DNA from: Ralstonia pickettii
Lineage (GTDB): Bacteria; Pseudomonadota; Gammaproteobacteria; Burkholderiales; Burkholderiaceae
Length of the DNA stretch: 64,000 nucleotides
Assembly (NCBI RefSeq): GCF_001699815.1
Contig: NZ_MCGB01000057.1
Coordinates: 372,001-436,000, forward strand
Direction: 5' to 3'
Of this stretch, positions 51,187 through 59,724 are shown piece by piece. Every line of letters begins with the position of its first letter. Position 1 is the stretch's first letter. The translations under genes were made by a program, and so were the position numbers. The notes beneath the pieces were generated by a model that did no database searches, had not been told where the DNA came from, and worked only from the letters and a program-made list of their open reading frames with translations.

Positions 51187-52446
51187 TCACTGCACGAAGG
51201 CGCCCACGGTGAAGTACGGGTTCTTCGTATCGCTCATGTCCAGGAAGCCGAAGGTCTTGCCGGTGAAGATCAGCTTGCCCGTCGGGGCCGAGCCGGCCGG
51301 CGCGCTGGTCTGCGTGGTCCGGATCACGCCCGGGACGGTCTGCGTGAAATCCAGGTTCAGCGGTCGCGCCAGCGCTGCCTGCGACGCGTTGAACGGATCG
51401 AGCATCGTGGCCTGCGCGCCCACCAGCGCCGTGGCACGGTAGTTGAACGTGCTGTCCACACCGGTGTATTCGCCGTCTTGCGAGCCCTGCGCGATGTTGC
51501 CGACCGGTGCCATGATCGAAATGCCGGACTCGTCGTCTGCCACCGGCGGGCCGGCCGTCAAGTCGGAATTGGCCGCACCGACGCGAATGAAGATCGGCAC
51601 GAGCTGGCCATACAGCTTGCCCACGATCATCACGCCCTTGCCCGCCTTGGCCGGATCGAGCGACGACACGGTTGCCGGCACCTGCGGCTGATAGTTCAGC
51701 GTGGTGAAGGCCGGCGCGTCGCCGCGCAGCGTCAGCTTCTGGTTGACCGTCGCGCTTGACGTCAGGCAGGCTCCGCCGTTCTTCACGCCCAGGTTGTCGC
51801 ACTCGGTGTAGGTGCCGTCCGCGTTGATGGTGAAACGCGCATCGACCGCCTGCTGCGAGAAGTTCTGCGACGGCACCTGGTGGTAGCCGAGCTGGTTGTA
51901 GTTGCCGGCAATCTTGGTCAGATCGGTCTCGGTGTTCGAGAAGCTGATGAACGGGTAATACGGGAACGTGGTCTGCGCAATCTTGCCCACGCCGACAATG
52001 CCGTCGAACTGGATCGTCGCCCCCGGAATCGTGCCGCCCAGCACGCCTAGCCCCAGGAAGAACCGCGCCGGACGGCTCGGATCAAGGCTCGCGTTGTTCA
52101 GGCGGAACGCGCACTGGTTCAGCTTCTCGGTCGGCAGCGCCGTCTCTTGCGTGAGCGTGCCGGTCTGCACGTTGTTGGGCGCCGTATCGCGCGTGGGCGC
52201 CACAGTGCCAGTCTTGACCGGAATCGGCGAGGCCAGATACGTGATCTGGTACGTCATCTTCGTCGTATCGAGCTGAACCTTCACGAGTTCACCTGAGCCC
52301 GACCCGCCGGTGAACACGGTGTTGTAGTCGATGGCCTGCGGACACAGGCGCTGGATCACCGGGGGCGGCGGATCATCGCCGCCTCCTCCGCACGCTGTCA
52401 CCATCGGTGCGCACGCGAGCACGACCAACCATTTACGCCATTGCAT
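51187..52446 (-). CDS. DUF2957 lipoprotein A
   Basis: 419-residue predicted lipoprotein: MQWRKWLVVLACAPMVTACG has a lipobox VTAC with Cys19, then a Gly/Asp/Pro linker. The body is rich in Gly, Thr and Asn, as in beta-rich surface proteins, and contains TGGSGSGELVKVQLDTTKMT near the N-terminus. The chain ends FTVGAFVQ, shared with its upstream paralogue. DUF2957 proteins are known mainly from Ralstonia/Cupriavidus/Burkholderia; no function is established. GGAGGAGAC lies before the ATG at 52446; an earlier in-frame ATG at 52461 is less likely because the signal sequence starts at MQW. Confidence 0.85.
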   Translation of the reverse strand: MQWRKWLVVLACAPMVTACGGGGDDPPPPVIQRLCPQAIDYNTVFTGGSGSGELVKVQLDTTKMTYQITYLASPIPVKTGTVAPTRDTAPNNVQTGTLTQETALPTEKLNQCAFRLNNASLDPSRPARFFLGLGVLGGTIPGATIQFDGIVGVGKIAQTTFPYYPFISFSNTETDLTKIAGNYNQLGYHQVPSQNFSQQAVDARFTINADGTYTECDNLGVKNGGACLTSSATVNQKLTLRGDAPAFTTLNYQPQVPATVSSLDPAKAGKGVMIVGKLYGQLVPIFIRVGAANSDLTAGPPVADDESGISIMAPVGNIAQGSQDGEYTGVDSTFNYRATALVGAQATMLDPFNASQAALARPLNLDFTQTVPGVIRTTQTSAPAGSAPTGKLIFTGKTFGFLDMSDTKNPYFTVGAFVQ

Positions 52447-52532
52447 TTGCGTCTCCTCCATGTTGTTGTTCAGAGGTGGCGGCGCACACATTGCGCATGC
52501 CGCCACCGGATGTGCTTGCATTGATGCGCGCC

Positions 52533-54128
52533 TCACTGGACAAATGCGCCGACCGTGAAGAACGGGTTGTACTTGTTGTTGTTCATGAGCATCGCGTACA
52601 CGTTGCCCACCTTGACGGCCACGCCGGTGTCGCCGGCCTTGAACAACGCGACGTTGCCGCTGGCGCCTTGCGCGTTGAAGTCGTTCTGCGCGGTCACGAT
52701 CAGCTTGCCCGGCGCGCTTTGCGTGTAGTCGAGCCCGAACTGCGCTGTCACACGCGATGTGAGCGGGTTGATGAAGGCCGCGGTGCCGTTCTGGAACAAC
52801 GTGGATGTGTAGTTGGCGGCGAGTGTCGACACGGCCGTCCCGTCGCTGCAGTTGCCGGCATTGGCGTGGAAGAAGCCCCCACTAAAGGAGCCGGACAGTT
52901 CCGGATGATCAACCGTAGCGTTCAAGCCGTTGCCGCTGGCGGGCGCACCACTCGGGCCATTGTTGGTGACCACGCCGCAAGCCGAGCCGCTGGTCGCCCC
53001 AACGAAACCGCCCTTGAGCGCATTGGCCGGGATCGCCGTTGCTGGCGAGAGGATCGAGATGCCGATCTGGTCATCCGCCACCGAAGCCAGCAGGTTTGTC
53101 GGATCGCTGTGCGAATAGCCAACACGGATCACCACCGGCACGACCTGTCCGTTGAGCTTGCCGGCAATCAGAATGCCCTTGGCCTGGCTCGGCGCCAGCA
53201 GCACCAGCGGTGAGACCTGGCCGACATACGGATACGGCACGTTGCTGCTGGTCGGGTTGCTGACAAACACGTTGTCCTGCGAGCCATCGGTGTTCTGACG
53301 CAGCGTCCAGGGCGTGCCCGTCGTGTGGCAGGAATAGTCGATCCCTTCGGCCGTACACGAGCCGTCCGCTTTTAACGTTTGCGTCCAGTTGACGGCATCG
53401 GGCTGCCAGCCTTGCGGCGCCGAGGTTTGGTTGCCCGAACCCGTGGGCGTGACATGCACGCCGACCTGGTTGTAGCGCCCCGCGACCTGCGAGAAATCCG
53501 TCACCGTCTCGGAGAAGCCCAGGAACGGATAGAAATCGAACGTTCGCGACGGCACTGCGCCAATCACGACGCCCGGAATCGGCTGGATGCCTGCGAACTG
53601 GATGGTCGCCCCCGGGATGCCGCCCCCCACGATGCCCTGACCGACAAACAGCATCGGCGGATCCTGCGGATTGACGGTGATCGCGTAGCTGTTGTCCGCC
53701 GTCTTGCCCGACTGCAGCACGAAAGCGCAGCGGTTCTGCTCGCGGGTCGGTAAGTTGGCCGGATGCACGAACGTACCGTCGATGATCAATCCCTTGCGCG
53801 TCGTATTGACCTGGCCCGCCGAGGTCGGCACCGACGACTCGAGGAACTGCATCTGGTACGTGTTCTTGCTCGTGTCGAACTTGACCTTGATGTACTCGCC
53901 GCTACCCGAGCCGCCGGTGTACGTAGTCGTGTAGTCCAGCGCCGCCGGGCACAGACTGGTTGGCGTGCTGGGCGTGGTGTTCGCTCCGCTAGGCGGACAA
54001 GAACTCCCCGAACACTGCGCAACATCCGACGAGCCGGGGTCGTCTGCCCCGCCGCACCCGCCAATGAACGGCATTGCAACTATGCAACTGGTTGCCATGA
54101 CAACAAAAAGATGACGTCGACTACCCAT
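52533..54128 (-). CDS. DUF2957 lipoprotein B
   Basis: 531-residue paralogue of the next gene and first of the surface cluster. The signal peptide ends FIGGC with Cys25, followed by a Ser/Pro/Thr linker with a few cysteines (QCSGSSCPPSG) absent from copy A. The shared part begins LCPAALDYTTTYTGGSGSGE and ends FFTVGAFVQ. It is about 110 residues longer than copy A, mostly from an internal Gly/Ser/Asn-rich insertion after the middle. The leader before its ATG (AACATGAGGAGACAACC) resembles that before copy A, so the duplication included the ribosome-binding region. Role unknown; probably outer-membrane surface or periplasmic. Confidence 0.85.
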   Translation of the reverse strand: MGSRRHLFVVMATSCIVAMPFIGGCGGADDPGSSDVAQCSGSSCPPSGANTTPSTPTSLCPAALDYTTTYTGGSGSGEYIKVKFDTSKNTYQMQFLESSVPTSAGQVNTTRKGLIIDGTFVHPANLPTREQNRCAFVLQSGKTADNSYAITVNPQDPPMLFVGQGIVGGGIPGATIQFAGIQPIPGVVIGAVPSRTFDFYPFLGFSETVTDFSQVAGRYNQVGVHVTPTGSGNQTSAPQGWQPDAVNWTQTLKADGSCTAEGIDYSCHTTGTPWTLRQNTDGSQDNVFVSNPTSSNVPYPYVGQVSPLVLLAPSQAKGILIAGKLNGQVVPVVIRVGYSHSDPTNLLASVADDQIGISILSPATAIPANALKGGFVGATSGSACGVVTNNGPSGAPASGNGLNATVDHPELSGSFSGGFFHANAGNCSDGTAVSTLAANYTSTLFQNGTAAFINPLTSRVTAQFGLDYTQSAPGKLIVTAQNDFNAQGASGNVALFKAGDTGVAVKVGNVYAMLMNNNKYNPFFTVGAFVQ

Positions 54129-54504
54129 GGTTGTCTCCTCATGTTTTGGAACTTGTTGTGTTGTGGGCCGGCGAATGTGTGCAACGGCCGGTCAATACCC
54201 CCGCCTGTCGGCAAACGACAGCCGACAGCGCACGACCTGCCCCGTCGGCAGATCGACTTGCAAACATCAAAAACGACGGGCGTGCTTGGGCCGCGCTACC
54301 GCTAATCGGCCGGTATCACGCTGATCGGCTGGGCGCCGATCCCAAGAAAAATCGTGGTAATGCTGCTAGCGCGGATGAGCTTCACCACCGCTGCTGCAGT
54401 GATGACGATGGCGATGACGCGCGTGGGCACGCGCAGAAGCGAAATGCTGGAAGGGCCCGTTTTGAATGCGTAACATCCTGTGTCTCCGAAGGGTACGCTA
54501 CTGG

Positions 54505-54561
54505 CTATTTACTTATCGTTATGGCCGAAACTATGGTCCGCCCGGAGTATGAAGTAAATAG
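54505..54561. repeat. Perfect 10-bp inverted repeat with 37-bp spacer
   Basis: CTATTTACTT at 54505-54514 and its reverse complement AAGTAAATAG at 54552-54561. It lies about 380 bp upstream of the first DUF2957 gene in otherwise GC-rich DNA; it could be a looped or paired regulator-binding site. Confidence 0.5.
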
Positions 54562-54792
54562 AGATTTCATTCAAAACAGCGGCGGCAATCCCCCGCACAA
54601 GCAGGCGCGGCGCGGTTTCGCGGATTTTCAAACGAGGAAATGAAACCGTTTCGTTTGAAGCGTTTTAAACTCCCCCTCCGGTTGGGGGGAATGCCCGCGC
54701 AATGCGGCTTATTTAATTATGTCGAAATGAATATATTTCGCCGAGAGCAACTGCGGTAGCAAAATACGATCCCGAAACAATAACGCGCGTAA

Positions 54793-54810
54793 GAAAAAGA
54801 AAAAGAAAAA
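54793..54810. repeat. Hexanucleotide repeat (GAAAAA)3
   Basis: Three perfect tandem copies of GAAAAA. On the minus strand this is a T-rich run following the tRNA gene and a small GCCA/TGGC hairpin, so it may serve as terminator tail; as a short tandem repeat it could also vary in copy number. Confidence 0.6.
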
Positions 54811-54873
54811 GCCGCCACATGAAATGGCACACAAACGCGGATGAAAGGGAAGAAAAGGCGGCAGGGGAAAGAA

Positions 54874-54961
54874 TGGTGGGCCGGGTGGGATTCGAACCCA
54901 CGGTGTCCTTTCGGAGGCGGATTATGAGTCCGCTGCCTGCAACCAGCACGGCGTCCGGCCC
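54874..54961 (-). tRNA. tRNA with CAU anticodon on a class II (long variable arm) body
   Basis: An 88-nt cloverleaf read on the minus strand: perfect 7-bp acceptor GGGCCGG/CCGGCCC, anticodon arm GCGGA-CTCATAA-TCCGC (anticodon CAU), T arm GTGGG-TTCGAAT-CCCAC, discriminator A and encoded CCA. The D arm GCC-GTGCTGGTTGCA-GGC and the 15-nt variable region with TCC-GAAA-GGA look like tRNA(Ser)/class II tRNAs, not like Met or Ile2. Position 8 is A instead of the near-universal U. The anticodon loop CTCATAA equals that of tRNA(Ile2) and initiator tRNA. Automatic tools would probably call it Met or Ile2; the amino acid cannot be assigned here. It starts right after the rpoD terminator. Confidence 0.85.
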
Positions 54962-54972
54962 TGTAAAACGAG

Positions 54973-55001
54973 AAAAAAAGAGACCCGGCGCTTAGGCCGG
55001 G
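54973..55001 (-). terminator. rpoD terminator
   Basis: CCCGGC (54984-54989) pairs with GCCGGG (54996-55001); on the minus strand TCTC and seven T follow (complement of 54973-54979). It lies 69 bp after the rpoD stop and only 12 bp before the tRNA gene. Confidence 0.8.
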
Positions 55002-55069
55002 CCCGATGCAGGATTTTACCTGAAAGTGGGCGCGAGCCCACTCGGAAAATCGCCTGCTTCGCTACAGGA

Positions 55070-57703
55070 TCAGCTTCCCTCGAGGAAGCTCTTCAGCTTG
55101 TCAGAGCGGCTCGGATGGCGCAGCTTGCGCAGTGCCTTCGCTTCGATCTGACGGATACGCTCGCGGGTCACGTCGAACTGCTTGCCGACTTCTTCCAGCG
55201 TGTGGTCGGTGCTCATCTCGATACCAAAACGCATGCGCAGCACCTTGGCTTCGCGCGGCGTCAGCGAATCGAGCACGTCCTTCACCACGCCGCGCATGGA
55301 GCCATGCAGCGCCGCTTCGGCCGGGGCCAGCGTGTTCGTGTCCTCGATGAAATCGCCCAGATGGGAGTCGTCGTCGTCACCGATCGGCGTTTCCATGGAG
55401 ATCGGCTCCTTCGCGATCTTCATGATCTTGCGGATCTTGTCTTCCGGCATCTCCATCTTCTCGGCCAGCGTTGCCGGATCCGGCTCGTTGCCGGTTTCCT
55501 GCAGGATCTGACGCGAGATGCGGTTCATCTTGTTGATCGTCTCGATCATGTGCACCGGAATACGGATGGTGCGCGCCTGATCGGCGATCGAACGCGTAAT
55601 GGCCTGACGGATCCACCACGTGGCGTACGTCGAGAACTTGTAGCCGCGACGGTATTCGAACTTGTCCACCGCCTTCATCAGGCCGATGTTGCCTTCCTGG
55701 ATCAGGTCGAGGAACTGCAGACCGCGGTTCGTGTACTTCTTGGCGATCGAGATCACCAGACGCAGGTTGGCCTCGGTCATCTCGCGCTTGGCCTCACGGG
55801 CGCGGCGCTCGCCTTCCGACATCTTGCGGTTGACGTCCTTCAGCTCGGTCAGCGGCAGCACCACGCGTGCCTGCAGGTCGATCAGCTTTTGCTGCAGTTC
55901 GTGCACGGCCGGCACGTTGCGCTCGACGATGGTGCTGTACGGCTTGCCGTCGGCCACCACGGTCTCGATCCACTTCAGGTTGGTCTCGTTGCCCGGGAAG
56001 CGCGCAACGAAGTCGCTGCGCGGCATGCCGCACTTGTCCACCACGATGTTCAGGATGGCGCGTTCGAGCTTGCGCACTTCGTCCACCTGGCCGCGCAGCG
56101 TGTCGCACAGGCGCTCGACGTTGCGTGCCGTGAAGCGGATCGTCATCAGTTCGGCCTGGATGGCTTCCTGCGCCTTCACGTAAGGCTTGGACTTGTAGCC
56201 TTCCTTCTCGAACGCACGGCGCATCTTGTCGAACTGCTCGCCGATCACACCAAACTTGAGCAGCGCAGCCTGCTTGAGCTCTTCGAGTTGACGGGCCGAA
56301 GCTGCGGCAGCGCCGGCACCTTCATCGTCCTCGTCTTCCTCTTCGTCGCCCTCTTCTTCGGCTTCCTCTTCCTCGAATTCCTCTTCTTCCTCAGCAGCAG
56401 CGGCTGCATCGGCTTCAGCGTTCGGATCGATCAAGCCATCGATGTACTCGTCGATCTTGGCTTCGTCGTTGGCAACGCGCTCGCCCATGGCGAGGATTTC
56501 GGAGATGGTGACCGGGCAGGCCGAGATGGCCATGACCATGTCCTTCAGGCCGGCTTCGATGCGCTTGGCGATCACGATTTCGCCTTCGCGCGTCAGCAGC
56601 TCGACCGTGCCCATTTCGCGCATGTACATGCGCACCGGGTCGGTCGTGCGGCCGAATTCGGAGTCAACCGTCGACAGCGCGGCTTCAGCTTCTTCTTCAG
56701 CTTCCTCTTCCGTGGTCACGGAAGGTGCGTTGTCGTTCAGGAGCAGCGTTTCGGCGTCCGGCGCCTGCTCGTACACGGCAACGCCGATGTCGTTGAGCGT
56801 GGCAACCAACGTTTCCAGCGACTCCACATCGACCATGTCGTCGGGGAGGTGGTCGTTGATTTCGGCGTAGGTCAGGTAGCCGCGCGATTTGCCCAGCTTG
56901 ATCAGCGCCTTGAGCTTCTGGCGGCGGGCCTCAAGCTCTTCTTCCGAACCGCCTTGCTGCGAGGCAGCGAATTCCTTGAGCAGGGCTTTTTCCTTGGCCT
57001 TGCGGTCACGGGCCTTCAGCTTTTCGGTTTTCGGTGCCGGAGCGGCGGGGGTGTCAAATTCTTCAGTCACGTCCGTGCTGCTGTCGTCTGCCTGCGTCTC
57101 TGCCTTGGGCTTGCGGCCGCGCTTCTTGGGCTCGGCTGCTGCCTCGGCGCGGGGCGCGGGAGGAGTTGTGGGGGTGGCCTCTGCCTGGGCGGTGCGCTTG
57201 GTGTCTTCCGCGGCCGCCTTGGCTGGCTTGGCTGCGGTGTTGGTACGAGCGGTACCCGTCTTGGTTGCGCTTGCGCTGGCAGGGGTCTGCTTGCTCTCGA
57301 CTTCGGTAACTTTCGATTTCGCCACGGTGGTTGTCTTGCCCTTGAGTGCGACGGAAGCGGCTGTGCCGCCAGGTCTGGCGCTCGTGCTCATCGACGTCGA
57401 GACCTTGCCTGAGGTTGAAGATTGGATCGCGCCCTTTGTGCGCGCTGTCGGTTTGACAGTCTTGGCGGCGACGGCGATATCGGCGGTCTGGCGCGGCTGG
57501 GTTTTCCCCGTCTTTGCCGGCACAGTGGCCTTCACCCCTGTCGATCCTGCCTGCCCCATATGGATCCGACCATTTGCGACTTTCGCCGTTCCCGCTGGTG
57601 GCTTTCCTCCTCCCGAGCCGCGCGCCGATGAGGATCGCTTGGCAGAAACAGAAGCAGGACTGGCCTTGGAACCGGCCTTCGCGGAGGTCTTCACCTTCAC
57701 CAT
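55070..57703 (-). CDS. rpoD: RNA polymerase primary sigma factor RpoD
   Basis: 877-residue sigma-70, far longer than the E. coli protein (613). Residues 1 to about 255 are a Lys/Ala/Thr/Ser-rich low-complexity extension that includes [11 protein letters not shown] (AT-hook-like) at about 192-202. Region 1.1 follows ([20 protein letters not shown]), then a strongly acidic Glu/Asp run inside the non-conserved region, region 2 with [20 protein letters not shown], region 3, and region 4.2 with [20 protein letters not shown]. The ATG at 57703 ([11 protein letters not shown]) is preferred to an earlier in-frame one. dnaG lies 169 bp upstream in the same direction. Essential core factor. Confidence 0.97.
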   Translation of the reverse strand: MVKVKTSAKAGSKASPASVSAKRSSSARGSGGGKPPAGTAKVANGRIHMGQAGSTGVKATVPAKTGKTQPRQTADIAVAAKTVKPTARTKGAIQSSTSGKVSTSMSTSARPGGTAASVALKGKTTTVAKSKVTEVESKQTPASASATKTGTARTNTAAKPAKAAAEDTKRTAQAEATPTTPPAPRAEAAAEPKKRGRKPKAETQADDSSTDVTEEFDTPAAPAPKTEKLKARDRKAKEKALLKEFAASQQGGSEEELEARRQKLKALIKLGKSRGYLTYAEINDHLPDDMVDVESLETLVATLNDIGVAVYEQAPDAETLLLNDNAPSVTTEEEAEEEAEAALSTVDSEFGRTTDPVRMYMREMGTVELLTREGEIVIAKRIEAGLKDMVMAISACPVTISEILAMGERVANDEAKIDEYIDGLIDPNAEADAAAAAEEEEEFEEEEAEEEGDEEEDEDDEGAGAAAASARQLEELKQAALLKFGVIGEQFDKMRRAFEKEGYKSKPYVKAQEAIQAELMTIRFTARNVERLCDTLRGQVDEVRKLERAILNIVVDKCGMPRSDFVARFPGNETNLKWIETVVADGKPYSTIVERNVPAVHELQQKLIDLQARVVLPLTELKDVNRKMSEGERRAREAKREMTEANLRLVISIAKKYTNRGLQFLDLIQEGNIGLMKAVDKFEYRRGYKFSTYATWWIRQAITRSIADQARTIRIPVHMIETINKMNRISRQILQETGNEPDPATLAEKMEMPEDKIRKIMKIAKEPISMETPIGDDDDSHLGDFIEDTNTLAPAEAALHGSMRGVVKDVLDSLTPREAKVLRMRFGIEMSTDHTLEEVGKQFDVTRERIRQIEAKALRKLRHPSRSDKLKSFLEGS

Positions 57704-57872
57704 GGGCACGCTCACTCCCCCAAAAATGGGAAAAAGGACTTGCAATCCAAACCGGCTATTCTAGCACGCCAGACCAAGCCGGTCTAAACGAAAGTCGGGT
57801 TTTCGCCTGAAAAATCAAGGGGCTACCCGCAATTGCCCGCCCCGCTTGGAGCTTGCCTCTGCGGCGCATGCG

Positions 57873-59684
57873 CTACACGAGCTGTCGGCGGCGGCTGATT
57901 TCGCCCACCAGCCAGCGCATGCGCTCCTTGTCGTCGTCGCCGGCATGGCCGGCTTCCATCTTGCGCTGCAACATCTCCAGCTCGCGCTTGAGCGGCTCGG
58001 CGAGCATCTTTTGTACGGCAGTATCGAATTCGGACATGGCCGGCTCCAGTTCGATGTCGTCCTGGAGCACAGCCGTGCGCAGCCCGGCAAAGGCCTCGGC
58101 ATAGGGCGTCTGCCCCAAGCGCTCAACAAAGGCGCCGAAGTGCACTTCCGGACCCACAGCATCGCATTCGCCCAGCAGCGCCGCCAATACCTCACCTTGG
58201 GGCAATTGCGGCGCTGTCAACTGGGCGCGGGCATCGGCGTCGAGCCGAGCGGCCAGCGCGGGATAGCGCATCAGCAGGCGCAACACCTTCTGCTCAAGCG
58301 CCGTAGGTGCGGTGCGCGCCACGCGGGGCCGCTTTTGCGTCATGCGGCCCGCTTGGGCCGGGTCGCTGCGAAGGCCACATAGCGCTTCGATGTCGGCAGG
58401 CGTGGTGCCTGTCATGTCGGCCAGGCCGCGCACAATCTGCAGGCGCAGGCCGCCGGCGGGCATGGCGCTCAGCAGCGGCTTGGCCTCGTATTGGGCGCGG
58501 GCACGGCCCTCGGGTTGACGCAGGTCGAGATCTTCGGTCACCGCCTGGAGCAGGAAGCGCGACAGCGGCATCGCGTTGTGCACTTCACGGGCGAAGGCCT
58601 CGGTGCCCTCTTCGCGCACGAAGCTGTCCGGATCGTGCTCGGCGGGCAGGAAGAGGAACTTGATGGTCTTGTTGTCGGTGGCGTGCGGCAGGCAGGCTTC
58701 GAGCGCACGACGTGCGGCGCGGCGCCCGGCGCTATCTCCATCAAACGAGAAGATGACAGTGTCGACCTGCCGCAGCAGCTTCTGCACGTGAGTCGGCGTG
58801 CACGCCGTGCCCAGCGTGGCCACCGCATTGGCAAACCCCAGCTGCGCCAGCGCGACGACGTCCATATAGCCTTCCACGACCAGCACATAGTCGAACTCGC
58901 GGATGGCGTTGCGTGCCTCGAACAGCCCGTACAGCTCGGTGCCCTTGCTGAACAGCGGCGTTTCGGGGGAGTTGAGATATTTCGGCTCGCCTTGCCCCAG
59001 CACCCGGCCGCCAAAGCCGATCACCACGCCTTTGGTATTGCGGATGGGGAACATGATGCGATCGCGGAAGCGGTCGTAGCGGCGGTGCGAGCCATCGGCG
59101 CCGGTCTTCTCGCTTTCAATGACGAGGCCGGCTTCGATGAGCGGTGCGGCAGTGGCGTCTTCGCGGTATGGGCCGAACACGGCTTCGAGCGATTGCCAAT
59201 CGTCCGGCGCATAGCCGAGGCCGAAGTGTGCGGCGATCTCGCCCGTCAGGCCGCGGCCTTTGAGGTATTGGATGGCATTGGGGGCGCTGCGCAATTGCTT
59301 GCGGTAGTGGTCGCAGGCACGGGCCATGACGTCGCCGAGTGCGACGGTCTTGGCTTGCTGCTCCGCACGCGCGGCGGGCGGCAGGCCACCGCGCTCTTCG
59401 GGCACCACCATGCCCACGGACTGCGCAAGATCCTTGATGGCCTCGACGTACGATTGCCCGGAAAACTCCATCAGGAAGCCGATGGCCGACCCATGCGCGC
59501 CGCAGCCGAAGCAGTGATAGAACTGCTTGGTGGGCGACACCGAGAACGACGGCGACTTCTCGTTATGGAAGGGGCACAGCCCCATGAAATTGGCGCCGCC
59601 CTTCTTCAACTGCACGTAACGGCCCACCACGTCGACGATATCGACGCGGTTGAGCAGATCGTCAATGAACGGCTGCGGGATCAC
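57873..59684 (-). CDS. dnaG: DNA primase
   Basis: 603-residue primase that makes RNA primers at the fork. The N-terminal zinc finger uses Cys37, His40, Cys58 and Cys61 (CPFHNEKSPSFSVSP then FYHCFGCGAHG). The catalytic TOPRIM core has VVEGYMDVVAL and the acidic FSFDGDSAGRRA. The C-terminal 150 residues form the DnaB-interaction domain. It lies between yqeY and rpoD, as in the macromolecular-synthesis operon. Confidence 0.97.
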   Translation of the reverse strand: MIPQPFIDDLLNRVDIVDVVGRYVQLKKGGANFMGLCPFHNEKSPSFSVSPTKQFYHCFGCGAHGSAIGFLMEFSGQSYVEAIKDLAQSVGMVVPEERGGLPPAARAEQQAKTVALGDVMARACDHYRKQLRSAPNAIQYLKGRGLTGEIAAHFGLGYAPDDWQSLEAVFGPYREDATAAPLIEAGLVIESEKTGADGSHRRYDRFRDRIMFPIRNTKGVVIGFGGRVLGQGEPKYLNSPETPLFSKGTELYGLFEARNAIREFDYVLVVEGYMDVVALAQLGFANAVATLGTACTPTHVQKLLRQVDTVIFSFDGDSAGRRAARRALEACLPHATDNKTIKFLFLPAEHDPDSFVREEGTEAFAREVHNAMPLSRFLLQAVTEDLDLRQPEGRARAQYEAKPLLSAMPAGGLRLQIVRGLADMTGTTPADIEALCGLRSDPAQAGRMTQKRPRVARTAPTALEQKVLRLLMRYPALAARLDADARAQLTAPQLPQGEVLAALLGECDAVGPEVHFGAFVERLGQTPYAEAFAGLRTAVLQDDIELEPAMSEFDTAVQKMLAEPLKRELEMLQRKMEAGHAGDDDKERMRWLVGEISRRRQLV

Positions 59685-59724
59685 GCGGGGTGCGCCCCTT
59701 GGATGCTGCGAGGGTGGAGGGGAT

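Larger units (their letters stand above)
54129..54873. other. Gene-free 745-bp stretch with inverted repeat and AT-rich end
   Basis: Between DUF2957 B and the tRNA gene I find no credible coding region; short open frames lack start signals and composition. Base use drops from GC-rich at the left to AT-rich at about 54640-54870, unlike the neighbours. It holds a spaced perfect inverted repeat (54505-54561), GAAACCGTTTC at 54650-54660, a (GAAAAA)3 run at 54793-54810 and, on the minus strand, a possible tRNA terminator near 54800-54830. It probably contains the promoter of the surface cluster. Confidence 0.6.

Noticed and set aside
54131-54643. An open frame of 170 codons upstream of the surface cluster, and a 37-codon frame at 54360
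   Set aside because: No ribosome-binding site, no signal or domain, and irregular codon use; treated as non-coding.
54640-54873. AT-rich tract beside a tRNA gene as a possible genomic-island boundary
   Set aside because: No integrase, no direct repeat of the tRNA 3' end elsewhere in the window and no mobile genes, so there is no support for an integrated element.
55115-57412. A 765-codon plus-strand frame opposite rpoD
   Set aside because: Antisense to rpoD; composition is that of a shadow frame.
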